From contig JAACJQ010000033.1 of the NCBI GenBank assembly GCA_016879935.1, forward strand, positions 1-62,290: a stretch of DNA of 62,290 nt, read 5' to 3'. This document shows, one piece after another, positions 48,884 to 56,845 of this stretch (its first letter is position 1; every line of letters begins with the position of its first letter). A program made the translations under genes and the position numbers. This DNA comes from Archangiaceae bacterium (lineage in GTDB: Bacteria > Myxococcota > Myxococcia > Myxococcales > Myxococcaceae). Under the pieces are notes generated by a model that was not told where the DNA came from, did not search any database, and was given only the letters and a program-made list of their open reading frames with translations.

Positions 48884-51800
48884 ATGTCTGACACTCAGGC
48901 AGCCATGCGCGAGTTCCGCTTCCTCGACGACAAGCGGAAGACGAACGGGCTGACACCTCAAGAAGAGCAGCGTTGGTACGAGCTCGCGGCGCAGCTCGGC
49001 GTCGACATGAGCCAGTACGGCCAGTGGGGCGCTGACGGCCAGTGGTACCCGTACCCGCCCGGCTACGACCCGAATCAGCAGTGGGCGCAGCAGCAACAGC
49101 AGCCGGGCTACTACGACCCGAACCAGCCTCAGCAGCAGTGGTACGGGCAGGATCAGCAGCAGCCGTACTACGACCCGAACCAGGCGCCGTACGACCCGAA
49201 CCAGCCCGCGTACGATCCCAATCAGGCCCAGGCGCCCTACGATCCGAATCAGGCGCCGTACGACCCGAATCAGCCAGCCGGCTACGATCCGAACCAGCCC
49301 TACGATCCGAATCAGCAGGGCTACGGCTACCAGCAGCCGCCCTACGATCCGAACCAGTATCAACAGCAGTACCCGCAGCAGCCGGGCTACGCGCCTCCGC
49401 AGCAGGGCTGGTACGGCCAGCAGCAGGGGTATTACCCGAACCAGCAACCGGGCTACGGCTACGCCGCTCCGCAGCAGCAGCAGGGCTATCAACCGGTGCC
49501 TCAGCCGTGGCCTGGCCAGCACGCGCCCGTGCCCGCACCGCCGTGGGCTTCGCAGCAACAACCGACCCAGCCCGCTCCACAGCCGTGGCAGCAGGCGCCC
49601 GCGCCGCTCCCGCCCGCCGCAGGGCCCGATGACGTGATGGAGATCTCGGACGACGAGGTCTCTCCGGTTCCGACCGCGCCGCCCCCTCAGTCCCGCCTGA
49701 ACCCGTTGCCGCCGCTGAACATGTCGGTGGGCAACGACTCGGTCGATGATCTGCGCTCGGCCCTGCTGGATGAAGTGCCCGCACCTGCGCCAGCAGCCGA
49801 GCCCCCGCCCGTGAAGCTGCCGGCCATGCCGCTCTTCGGAGGCGCGGGGTTTTCGAAGGCGCCGCCACCCGAGCGCAAGGTCGAAGCGACTGCGGTGTCG
49901 TCACTCCTGCCCGGGCCCGCCGACGATCTGCCGCTCGTCGATGCCGCCGGCTCGAAGGGCGCCGAGACGCAGCTCGAAGTGGCTGCGGCGAACGCACTGA
50001 GTGATTCGCCCGCAGCAGACGAGATCGCCGAGGCGTCGATCTCTCAGGTGACCGAGATCTCCGACGTCGAAGTGGCGATGGGCGAGGTGCCCACCGTCTC
50101 TCCGAGCGGCGTGACCGAGCTGCCGAGCGACTCGGTGACGGAGATGTTGCCTGACCTGCCGATGCTCGAGGCGAAGAAGCCCGCGCCGGTCATGGCCGAG
50201 CTGAGCGCCGACGTGGTCATCGACCCGACGCCCAGCATGGTGATGGACGCGGGAGCGGTCGAAGCCGTTCTCGACCCGACTCCGAGCATGATGCTCGACG
50301 TTCCGCCGCTCGAGGAGCCTGCCCAGCCGGTGGCGCTGCTCGACGTTCCGCTCATCAGCACCGAGCCCGAACCGATGGCCGTCGTCGAGAGCGCGCCCGC
50401 TCCCGCCGCGCCCGTGGCGGCGGTCGAAGTGCTCCCCGAGATCGAGACGCAGCCTGCGCCATCGGTCGAGGTCGCGTTCAGCGAACCGGTGCCTTCCGTC
50501 GAGGTCGCTCCGCCGGAGCAACCGCTCGCGCTCACCCAGCCCACACTGGCCGAGCCGAGCATCGTCGTCGCAGAGCCGAGCATCGTCGCCGAGCCGAGCA
50601 TCGTCGTCGCGGAGCCGAGCATCGTCGCCGAGCCGAGCATCGTCGTCGCGGAGCCGAGCATCGTCGCGGAGCCGAGCATCGTCGCAGAGGCGGGCGCCAT
50701 CGCAGAGGCGGGCGTCGTCGCAGAGCCGAGCGTCGTCGCGGAGCCGAGCGTCGTCGTCGCGGAGCCGAGCGTCGTCGTCGCCGAAGCGACCATCGAGTCG
50801 CCGATGATCGTGGCGGAGCCGCTCGAGGCGACCATCGCCGCCGAGCCGCCCCCAGTCGTCGCGGTCGAACCCGCGGCACCCTTCATCGAAGATGCGGTTC
50901 CACCGACCGAGCCGAGCCTGTCGATGGCTCAAGTGGTCGCCGCTCAGGCGTCGGCGCCCCTCGAGGCAGCCGCAGAGCCTTTCGAAGCGCCTGCAGCAGT
51001 CGTTGCAGAACCTGCTGAGCAGTCCTTCGACGTGTCGATGACGGAGCCTGTTGCGGACTCGAACTGGGACGCGGTCGTCGAAGCGTCGCGCGCACCCGAG
51101 CCCGCTGCAGTGCCCTTCACGCCTGTTGCCGAAGCGCTGCCAGTCATCGACTCCACGCCCGAGCCCGTGGTCGCAGTGAGCCCCCTCGAGGCCTCGCTCG
51201 ATGACCTTCCCGTGGTGAGCGGCGAGGGTGTGGTCGAGGCCACGATCGTTCCGTCGTCGTCGTCGTCCGCGTTCGACGCGCTCGCCATTCCGCCGCCGTT
51301 GCCTTCGACGCCCTCGAGCCCTCGTGCGCCGGCAGCGGTTCCGCACCCCACGTCTGAGGTCTCCATCGATTCGTGGGACGAGACGCCGGTGACGCAGAAC
51401 GATCTGCCCGCCGTCACCCAGCCCGAGATCGCGGCGAGCTCCTGGGAAGCGCCTGCACCTGTTCAGACCCAGCAGGCTGAAGCTTCGAGCTGGGAGGCGC
51501 CCGCCGCCGCAGTCGCGCCCCAGGCCGAGGTGTTTGCCTCGAGCTGGGAAGAGCCGGCCGCTCCTGCCGCCGCGCCGCCTCAGGCCGAGGTCTTCGCTTC
51601 GAGTTGGGAGGCCGCGCCGGCTGCTGCCGCTCCGCAGACGGAGGTGTTCGCAGCGAGCTGGGAAGAAGCGCCGCCCCCCGCCGAACTCGCCCCTCAGACC
51701 GAGGTCTTCGCCCAGACCTGGGAAGCCCCCGCGCCGACGACCGAGCCCGAAGTCTTCGCCAGCAACTGGGACAACGCGGTGCCTGGTGCCGAACTCTCAG

Positions 51801-52759
51801 GCAACGCTGACGACAGGGTCGAACTCGCCAGCAACGCCGAGTTCATTCAAGGCAGCCTTCAGTCCGAGCTGCCGACGATGGACGTGGGCGACGTCGCCAT
51901 CGACAACGAGCCCTTCGAGGTCGAGTCGGGCCCGGCGGCGAGCCTCGCGACCGGCGTCATCGACTCGAGCGCTTCGTCAGTCGACGACGCGCCCATCGAG
52001 CTCGCCAGCAACGCCGACTTCCTCGGCGCTCAGGCGCTCACGTCGACTGGCGAGAGCTGGCAGCGGAGCGACGTCGGCATCGACGTCGCCGAGGAGCCCG
52101 AAGGCGAGATCATTCAAGGCATCGTCGTCGAAGAAGAGCCGGCGGCTGAGTCGGGGTGGGACGCAGCGATTCCCGCGCCTGCGCCCGTGCGCGCGCTCGA
52201 TACCCGTGTCGCCGTTCCGGTTGCGCCCGCTCCGATGCCGGTTGCGCCTCCCGTTCAGCGGGCGCCTGTCATTCAGGCCGCCGCGCCAGTCGTTGCGGTG
52301 CCCCAGCCCGTCGTTCAGCCTCCACCACGCACCATGGCCGATCAGCTGTTCGATCGTTCGGGCACGGTGAAGGGCGGAGGCTCGCCGGTCGTCATTCGCG
52401 GCGATCACCGCGTCATCCTCCACACGATGGAGGGGCAGGTGAAGCGCGGCGCCCTGAAGGACCCCGACCTCGGTGCCGAGAACCTGTCGCTCGAAGGCAC
52501 GGCCGGCGGCGTCGAGTCCATCGCGCTGGGCCGCGTGAAGGCGATCTTCTTCATGCTCGCTCCGGGCGCGCGCTCGCCTGCGGGCGATGGTCAGAAGGTT
52601 CGCGTGACGTTCAAAGACGGCCGCCAGGTGGCCGGCTTCTCGCGCGATCACCAGCAGGGCGGGCCGGGCTTCTTCGTCGTGCCCGCTGACAACCGCACGA
52701 ACACCGAGCGCATCTACATCTACCGCCACGGCGTTCAGACGGTCGGCATCGAGGGCTGA
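48884..52759 (+). CDS. 1291-residue modular repeat protein with C-terminal beta-domain
   Basis: A short N-terminal helical domain (1-45, FLDDKRKTNGLTPQEEQRWYELAAQLG) is followed by Tyr/Gln/Pro/Asp-Pro-Asn-Gln repeats (about 50-250), then a long Ala/Pro/Val/Glu-rich disordered region with AEPSIV(V) repeats (about 555-640) and ASSWE-type repeats (about 845-965). Two copies of a xELASNAxF motif (near 980 and 1045) look like linear interaction motifs. The last 125 residues, with VILHTMEGQVKRG, LGRVKAIFFM and KVRVTFKDGRQVAGFS then PGFFVVPADN, form a compact beta-domain of the kind found in a family I recall as DUF6982 (name from memory). No signal peptide or membrane helix. It is likely a cytosolic scaffold. 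Confidence 0.75.
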   Translation: MSDTQAAMREFRFLDDKRKTNGLTPQEEQRWYELAAQLGVDMSQYGQWGADGQWYPYPPGYDPNQQWAQQQQQPGYYDPNQPQQQWYGQDQQQPYYDPNQAPYDPNQPAYDPNQAQAPYDPNQAPYDPNQPAGYDPNQPYDPNQQGYGYQQPPYDPNQYQQQYPQQPGYAPPQQGWYGQQQGYYPNQQPGYGYAAPQQQQGYQPVPQPWPGQHAPVPAPPWASQQQPTQPAPQPWQQAPAPLPPAAGPDDVMEISDDEVSPVPTAPPPQSRLNPLPPLNMSVGNDSVDDLRSALLDEVPAPAPAAEPPPVKLPAMPLFGGAGFSKAPPPERKVEATAVSSLLPGPADDLPLVDAAGSKGAETQLEVAAANALSDSPAADEIAEASISQVTEISDVEVAMGEVPTVSPSGVTELPSDSVTEMLPDLPMLEAKKPAPVMAELSADVVIDPTPSMVMDAGAVEAVLDPTPSMMLDVPPLEEPAQPVALLDVPLISTEPEPMAVVESAPAPAAPVAAVEVLPEIETQPAPSVEVAFSEPVPSVEVAPPEQPLALTQPTLAEPSIVVAEPSIVAEPSIVVAEPSIVAEPSIVVAEPSIVAEPSIVAEAGAIAEAGVVAEPSVVAEPSVVVAEPSVVVAEATIESPMIVAEPLEATIAAEPPPVVAVEPAAPFIEDAVPPTEPSLSMAQVVAAQASAPLEAAAEPFEAPAAVVAEPAEQSFDVSMTEPVADSNWDAVVEASRAPEPAAVPFTPVAEALPVIDSTPEPVVAVSPLEASLDDLPVVSGEGVVEATIVPSSSSSAFDALAIPPPLPSTPSSPRAPAAVPHPTSEVSIDSWDETPVTQNDLPAVTQPEIAASSWEAPAPVQTQQAEASSWEAPAAAVAPQAEVFASSWEEPAAPAAAPPQAEVFASSWEAAPAAAAPQTEVFAASWEEAPPPAELAPQTEVFAQTWEAPAPTTEPEVFASNWDNAVPGAELSGNADDRVELASNAEFIQGSLQSELPTMDVGDVAIDNEPFEVESGPAASLATGVIDSSASSVDDAPIELASNADFLGAQALTSTGESWQRSDVGIDVAEEPEGEIIQGIVVEEEPAAESGWDAAIPAPAPVRALDTRVAVPVAPAPMPVAPPVQRAPVIQAAAPVVAVPQPVVQPPPRTMADQLFDRSGTVKGGGSPVVIRGDHRVILHTMEGQVKRGALKDPDLGAENLSLEGTAGGVESIALGRVKAIFFMLAPGARSPAGDGQKVRVTFKDGRQVAGFSRDHQQGGPGFFVVPADNRTNTERIYIYRHGVQTVGIEG
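49030..49480 (+). repeat. Tyr-Asp-Pro-Asn-Gln repeat tract
   Basis: Units of roughly 15-21 bases encode variants of YDPNQ, PYDPNQ and QQPGY near the N-terminus of the 1291-residue protein. The repeat is imperfect and in frame. Confidence 0.75.
50549..50790 (+). repeat. Ala-Glu-Pro-Ser-Ile-Val repeat tract
   Basis: Near-identical 18-21 base units encode AEPSIV and AEPSIVV about twelve times, then drift into AGA/VVAEPSV variants. Units are adjacent and in frame, so length variation among strains is plausible. Confidence 0.8.
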
Positions 52760-52819
52760 GTCTCGGAGTGCCGCAGAGCGACGCGGCCGAGCCAGATTCG
52801 TCCCAGTGCCGTCAGCGGC

Positions 52820-52980
52820 GGTTCACGCGAACCCCGTGGTGTCGACGCAGTTGCTGTCGACGGCGGTGATGGCGTTTCTCGAGAGGGCGCCGAAGAGGGT
52901 TTGGGAGTGATGCCGAGCTTCGCGGTCCCAACGTCTGGGCTGCGGCCTCGATGCCGGCGCAAGAGCTGCCGTTGCCAAAG
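52820..52980 (-). pseudogene. minus-strand gene remnant, unknown
   Basis: On the minus strand, FGNGSSCAGIEAAAQTLG (around 52930-52980) and, after an apparent frame change, HHSQTLFGALSRNAITAV to a stop near 52824 (sequence ending TTGFA) both look like real protein, with the second reading ending in a proper stop. The family is not identified. Confidence is low because the stretch is short. Confidence 0.25.
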
Positions 52981-53050
52981 GGCCTCATGTCAGCCGCGAC
53001 GCAGATGACCGGCGGCTTCGCGATGGCCTTCGTGAGCCCTCGGAGAACGC

Positions 53051-53223
53051 GTGCCCTGGCCCGGCCGCCAGCTCGAGCCCTTCTACGGCCGCGCGACCTC
53101 CGCGGCCGAGTTCGCGCCGCTGCTCTCGGCTCGTCACGTGCCGAAGCTGGTGCACCTCGATGTCGAACTCGACGTGAATCGACCGACAGCGCGGCCTCTG
53201 CACGGCCGTCGTGGTCAGCTAGG
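53051..53223 (+). pseudogene. plus-strand gene remnant, unknown
   Basis: WPGRQLEPFYGRATSAAEFAPL and VPKLVHLDVELDVNRP give protein-like text in one plus frame, but there is no start or upstream coding continuation, and the frame ends in a stop near 53220. It may be the remains of one larger gene; the family is not identified. Confidence 0.25.
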
Positions 53224-53357
53224 CCTTGGCACCGGGGTCGATCGTGGCGCTGCGCGTCGTAGAATTTTCCTCTCCGGCGGCCCTGCCCCCATTGACAGGA
53301 CAGGCCTACATCACGCACCTTGTCGCTCATCGTCACACCGCAGGGCCGGAGGTGCGC

Positions 53358-53699
53358 ATGCAGCAAGAGGCCATGGAAAAGCGAGGGTTTCCGCGAATTC
53401 CCGTGACGCTCACGGCTCATTGCCGCATCGGCAATCGCTACGTGAAAGACGCGGTCGCCGACCTCTCCGAAGGCGGCCTCTACTTGAAGACCCGTGAGCC
53501 TGCGCGTGAAGGCACTCCGGTTCGGGTCGCGCTCGCGCTGCCGTTCGGCGATGGCCCGAAGTACTGCACGCTCGTCGGCTCGGTGGCTCGGGTCGATCGT
53601 GATTCGCGCGGTCTGCTCCGTGGGCTCGGCGTCTCGTTCACGAGCGAGCTGCCGACCGATGATCGCGTCGCGCTGACCGGCTTCTTGAAGAAGCGCTGA
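53358..53699 (+). CDS. PilZ-domain protein
   Basis: The protein has 113 residues from the ATG at 53358, which has a strong GGAGG ribosome site (53348-53352). It is essentially one PilZ domain, the c-di-GMP receptor fold: RGFPRIPVTLTAHCRIG supplies the RxxxR-type arginines and DLSEGGLYLKT the D/NxSxxG motif. The single-domain form suggests an effector acting on a partner. Its stop abuts that of the convergent rhomboid-like gene. Confidence 0.85.
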   Translation: MQQEAMEKRGFPRIPVTLTAHCRIGNRYVKDAVADLSEGGLYLKTREPAREGTPVRVALALPFGDGPKYCTLVGSVARVDRDSRGLLRGLGVSFTSELPTDDRVALTGFLKKR

Positions 53700-54410
53700 T
53701 CAGTTCAGGTACTGATCGCGGTCGCTCTTCTTGCCGTCGATGATCGACAGATGGCTCGCGCGTTTGCGCAGGTCTTTCGAGAGCTGACGTGAGCGGAAGC
53801 GCAGCAGCAGCTTCGCCGGCGTGTAGCCCTGCACCCACGCGACCGTAATGGCGATGCCGAACAGCTGCGGGAGCACCGCAAACCACGCTCCGGTGACGGC
53901 GCTGAGCAACGTGAATGCCGCGCCGATGACGGCGAACGCGTAACCCGACACGGGAAAGCCGAACCAGTTGAGCCGGCCAGGTCCGACGATGAGGCCCTGC
54001 GCGATCCACATGGCGCCAATGGTCGTGTAGCCGCCGAAGAAGGTCATCGCCGATACGGCTGGCGACACGAGGCCGACGAGCACGGTGGCCAGGTTGGCGA
54101 GCACGTTCACGCCCAGCACGAAGACCCACAGCTTCTTGCGACCCCACTGGTCCTCGAGCCACGAGCCCGTCTGCAGCACGATGATGAGGCCGAAGATGAG
54201 GCTGAGTGGAGAGAGCGGCACCAGGAAGGTCGCCGACACCAACTGCCAGAACTTCAACTGCGCGATCACGTCGCCGGGCTGAAGGGCGACCTGCTCCATC
54301 ACGACGCGCGAGATTCCAGCGATGAGCGAGCTCACCACCAGCACCAGCGCCATCTGCCCGCCGGAGCTCGTTGGTGAGACCCAGCGCTTCACTTCATTGG
54401 CAAAGCTCAT
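53700..54410 (-). CDS. rhomboid-like membrane protein, catalytic Ser apparently missing
   Basis: The protein has 236 residues and about six membrane helices. FWQLVSATFLVPLSPLSLIFGLIIVLQTGSWLEDQWG matches the first conserved block of rhomboid-superfamily proteins, and the following helix (FFGGYTTIGAMWIA) is where GxSG should be; no Ser-Gly is there. It is therefore a pseudo-protease-type or derlin-like member, which usually bind membrane proteins. It is the last gene of a six-gene minus-strand unit and overlaps the protease gene by ATGA. Confidence 0.7.
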   Translation of the reverse strand: MSFANEVKRWVSPTSSGGQMALVLVVSSLIAGISRVVMEQVALQPGDVIAQLKFWQLVSATFLVPLSPLSLIFGLIIVLQTGSWLEDQWGRKKLWVFVLGVNVLANLATVLVGLVSPAVSAMTFFGGYTTIGAMWIAQGLIVGPGRLNWFGFPVSGYAFAVIGAAFTLLSAVTGAWFAVLPQLFGIAITVAWVQGYTPAKLLLRFRSRQLSKDLRKRASHLSIIDGKKSDRDQYLN

Positions 54411-55207
54411 TCTTCGTACCCACCGAACCGTCGTTGTGCCCGAGGTGTTCCGCCGCCGTCAGCCCGGAGCCTGCCCATCAGGAAGAGGGCGACTCCCGCG
54501 AGGACCACGGCCGAGATCACCAGGTTCCACCACGGCACCTGCCGCAACGGCCGGGCCTCTTTCGCGAACAGCTCATCGGTGAGCTGGGCCTTCAGCGTCT
54601 CGACCGGAATCGCGAAGTTCGCGCTGGCCAGCTTCGAGCGCACCACGCCGACGACCAGGCCATCGGCGTCGACGACCGGGCTTCCACTCGAGCCGGGCTC
54701 GGCGTTGATGGCGAGCTGGAGCAGCGGCTGCTTGTCGGCGTCGGGCAGGGGAACGCCGAGATCGGCGGGCAGACCTTTCGGCCGTAGCGCCGTCAGCACG
54801 CCCTCGTTGAAGGTGAAGTCGAGTCCCAGCGGGTTGCCGGCCATGAAGAGCTGCGAGCCCTCGGTGAGCGCGGCCGAGCTGCCCAGCTTCAGCGGCTCGA
54901 GGCCCTTCGCGTCGATGCGCAGCACTGCGAGGTCGTGCGCCTCGTCGAGCAACAGCAACCCCGTCACGTCCACGCGGCGCCCGTCGGCGAACACCGCCGT
55001 CAAGCTCGGGTGCCCTTCGACGACGTGGTGGTTGGTGACGACGACGCCGTCTTCGCGAATCACGAAGCCCGTGCCGTTGCCAGTGCGATCACCCGAGACG
55101 GTCGAGGCTTCGAGCACCACGACCGACTGCTTGAGCCGTGCGAACAGCGCCTGGCGCGCTTCGGGCGTGACCGAGAGGAGCCCCGACAGCACCAGGCTCG
55201 CCAGCAT
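54407..55207 (-). CDS. HtrA-like trypsin-type serine protease with C-terminal membrane anchor
   Basis: The protein has 266 residues. A signal-like start is followed by the protease domain: catalytic His61 (TNHHVV), Asp92 (EAHDLAVL) and Ser174 in PGSSGSPVVD. The C-terminal part has a hydrophobic helix (about 232-252) and a short tail. There is no PDZ domain, so it is a minimal HtrA/DegP-like protease of the periplasm. The rhomboid-like gene overlaps its stop by ATGA, and a 63-residue gene precedes it by 6 bases. Confidence 0.88.
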   Translation of the reverse strand: MLASLVLSGLLSVTPEARQALFARLKQSVVVLEASTVSGDRTGNGTGFVIREDGVVVTNHHVVEGHPSLTAVFADGRRVDVTGLLLLDEAHDLAVLRIDAKGLEPLKLGSSAALTEGSQLFMAGNPLGLDFTFNEGVLTALRPKGLPADLGVPLPDADKQPLLQLAINAEPGSSGSPVVDADGLVVGVVRSKLASANFAIPVETLKAQLTDELFAKEARPLRQVPWWNLVISAVVLAGVALFLMGRLRADGGGTPRAQRRFGGYEE

Positions 55208-55213
55208 CGGGCC

Positions 55214-55405
55214 TCAGCTCTTGTGACGGTAGAAGAGCGTGACGGTGAGGCAGTGAAACTCCTTGTCGGAGCTCTGCGTCACGATCTTGTCGACGATCTC
55301 GGCCTGGGGGTTGTCCTTGATCCACTTGGTGATCGTCTCGCCCATCTGCTCGCGGTCGCGCGCCAGCGTGGTCGAGAAGACCTTCACCCCGGTGAACGGA
55401 ATCAT
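55214..55405 (-). CDS. 63-residue protein
   Basis: The residues are polar and contain one Cys, with a pattern IPFTGVKVFSTTLARDREQMG resembling a small alpha/beta protein. It lies between the protease (6 bases) and zinc-ribbon gene (13 bases) in one direction. Family unknown. Operon context and proper codon use support it. Confidence 0.6.
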   Translation of the reverse strand: MIPFTGVKVFSTTLARDREQMGETITKWIKDNPQAEIVDKIVTQSSDKEFHCLTVTLFYRHKS

Positions 55406-55418
55406 CGGTCAGCTCCGA

Positions 55419-55652
55419 TCAACGAATGCCGCTCTTGGCGGTGTGTGCGCGGTAGTGCTCGCACAGACCCGGCTCTTTGCAGGTCGGGCCGATGCCATCG
55501 GGGTGAGCGACGAACGGCGTGCGTTCGGTCTCATCCGTGCCGCAGAGGGCGCACTTGCGCTTGCGGTTCTTTGCGTCCACTCGGCGCTGCTCGGCGATCT
55601 TCTTCGCCTGCTCGCGCAGCGTCTTCGCGTCGGGAACGTTGCTGCTCGTCAC
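55419..55652 (-). CDS. small zinc-ribbon-like protein
   Basis: The protein has 77 residues from the GTG at 55652, with a good GGAGG ribosome site 4 bases upstream; it overlaps the thiolase stop by GTGA. A helical first half (TLREQAKKIAEQRRVDAKNRK) is followed by CALCG and GPTCKEPGLCEHY, giving four Cys in a CxxC...C..C pattern for zinc. Function unknown. Confidence 0.7.
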   Translation of the reverse strand: MTSSNVPDAKTLREQAKKIAEQRRVDAKNRKRKCALCGTDETERTPFVAHPDGIGPTCKEPGLCEHYRAHTAKSGIR

Positions 55653-56845
55653 AGTGCCTCCACGAGTACCGCGATGCCCTGACCACCACCAATACACGCG
55701 CTGCCAACACCCCACCGCGCACCGCGTCGCTTCAGCTCATACAGCAGGTGAAGGGTGATGCGCGCGCCAGAAGCGGCGAGAGGGTGCCCGACGGCGATCG
55801 CTCCACCATCGACGTTCGTTCGATCTCGTGGCAGCCCGAGCTCCTTCTCGACGGCCAGGTACTGCGGCGCGAAAGCCTCGTTCACCTCGAAGAGATCGAT
55901 GTCGCTGAGCTTGAAGCCCGCCCGATCCATCAGGGCGCGAATCGCCGGGGCGGGGCCGATGCCCATCACCTTCGGGTCGCAGCCGACCGCGGCCCAGTTC
56001 ACGAGGCGGCCGAGCGGCTTCTTGCCGTGCTTCTCGGCCCACGAGCGGGTCGCCAACACCGCGCTGCCCGCGCCGTCGTTGATGCCCGAGGCCGCGCCGG
56101 GGTGAATGACGCCGTCTTTCTTGAAGACCTTCGGGAGCCGCGCGAAGCCCTCGACGCTCGCGTCGGGCCGGCCGTGTTCGTCCTTCGAGAAGAACGTCGA
56201 GCCCTTCTTCGACTTCAGCTCGACCGGCATGATCTCCTGCGTGAGGCGGCCCGCTTCCTGCGCGGCGGCGTGACGCTTCTGCGAGAGCACCGAGAACTCG
56301 TCGACCTCGGCCTGCGTGAGCTTGTACTGCTCGGCCAGGTTCTCGGCCGTGATGCCCATGGGGAAGCCGGTGTAGCTGTCGGTGAGGCCGACCGTGATGC
56401 TGTCTTCGAGGCCGCCCTTGCCGAGGGGAAGACCCCAGCGCGCACCACGAATCACGTGAGGGGCCTGCGACATCGACTCGGTGCCGCCCGCGAGCACGAC
56501 GTTCGCCTGCTCCGTCATCATCAGGCTGGCAGCAACCGTGAACGCCTCGAAGCCCGAGCCGCAGAGGCGGTTGACGGTGAGCGCGGGGACGGGAACGGGA
56601 ACGCCCGCTTTGAGGCCGATGTGGCGCGCGAGGTAGATCGCGTCAGCGCTCGTCTGCATCACGTTGCCGTAGACGACGTGGTTCACCTGATCGGGCGCGA
56701 CCTGCGCCTGCGCCAGTGAGGCCTTCGCCGTCTCGACGCCGAGGTCGGTGGCCGAGAGATCCTTCAGGCTGCCGCCGTAGGTACCGAACGGCGTTCGTTT
56801 GCCGCCGAGAAACCAGATGTCGTCCTGCTTCCACGCGCTCTTCAT
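55649..56845 (-). CDS. acetyl-CoA C-acetyltransferase (thiolase)
   Basis: The protein has 398 residues from the ATG at 56845. Thiolase residues: Cys95 in NRLCGSGFEA, the His in GGAIAVGHPLAASGAR and the second Cys in GSACIGGGQG. It splits or condenses acyl-CoA in beta-oxidation or acetoacetyl-CoA formation; the FadA/AtoB-type length gives no further choice. It overlaps the membrane protein by ATGA and the zinc ribbon by GTGA. Confidence 0.93.
   Translation of the reverse strand: MKSAWKQDDIWFLGGKRTPFGTYGGSLKDLSATDLGVETAKASLAQAQVAPDQVNHVVYGNVMQTSADAIYLARHIGLKAGVPVPVPALTVNRLCGSGFEAFTVAASLMMTEQANVVLAGGTESMSQAPHVIRGARWGLPLGKGGLEDSITVGLTDSYTGFPMGITAENLAEQYKLTQAEVDEFSVLSQKRHAAAQEAGRLTQEIMPVELKSKKGSTFFSKDEHGRPDASVEGFARLPKVFKKDGVIHPGAASGINDGAGSAVLATRSWAEKHGKKPLGRLVNWAAVGCDPKVMGIGPAPAIRALMDRAGFKLSDIDLFEVNEAFAPQYLAVEKELGLPRDRTNVDGGAIAVGHPLAASGARITLHLLYELKRRGARWGVGSACIGGGQGIAVLVEAL

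Larger units (their letters stand above)
52760..53357. other. 598-base gene-poor region, probably decayed
   Basis: No intact gene is seen between the 1291-residue protein and the PilZ gene. Frames here are broken and the third-position GC periodicity is weak. Two gene-like remnants are noted separately. Nothing else, such as a tRNA or attachment site, was recognised. The right end of the region (about 53225-53357) should hold the promoter of the PilZ gene. Confidence 0.5.

Noticed and set aside
50549-50790. Tandem DNA repeat that could be taken for a CRISPR array
   Set aside because: Units are adjacent without unique spacers, in frame inside a large gene, and encode a protein repeat.
49901-51346. 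Minus-strand frame with Arg-Asp-Asp repeats
   Set aside because: It arises from the AEPSIV repeat DNA read backwards; the plus frame has proper third-position GC and continues on both sides.
52812-53420. 202-codon minus-strand frame in the gene-poor region
   Set aside because: Mostly Arg-rich shadow sequence that runs over the PilZ gene; only short internal fragments look like protein.
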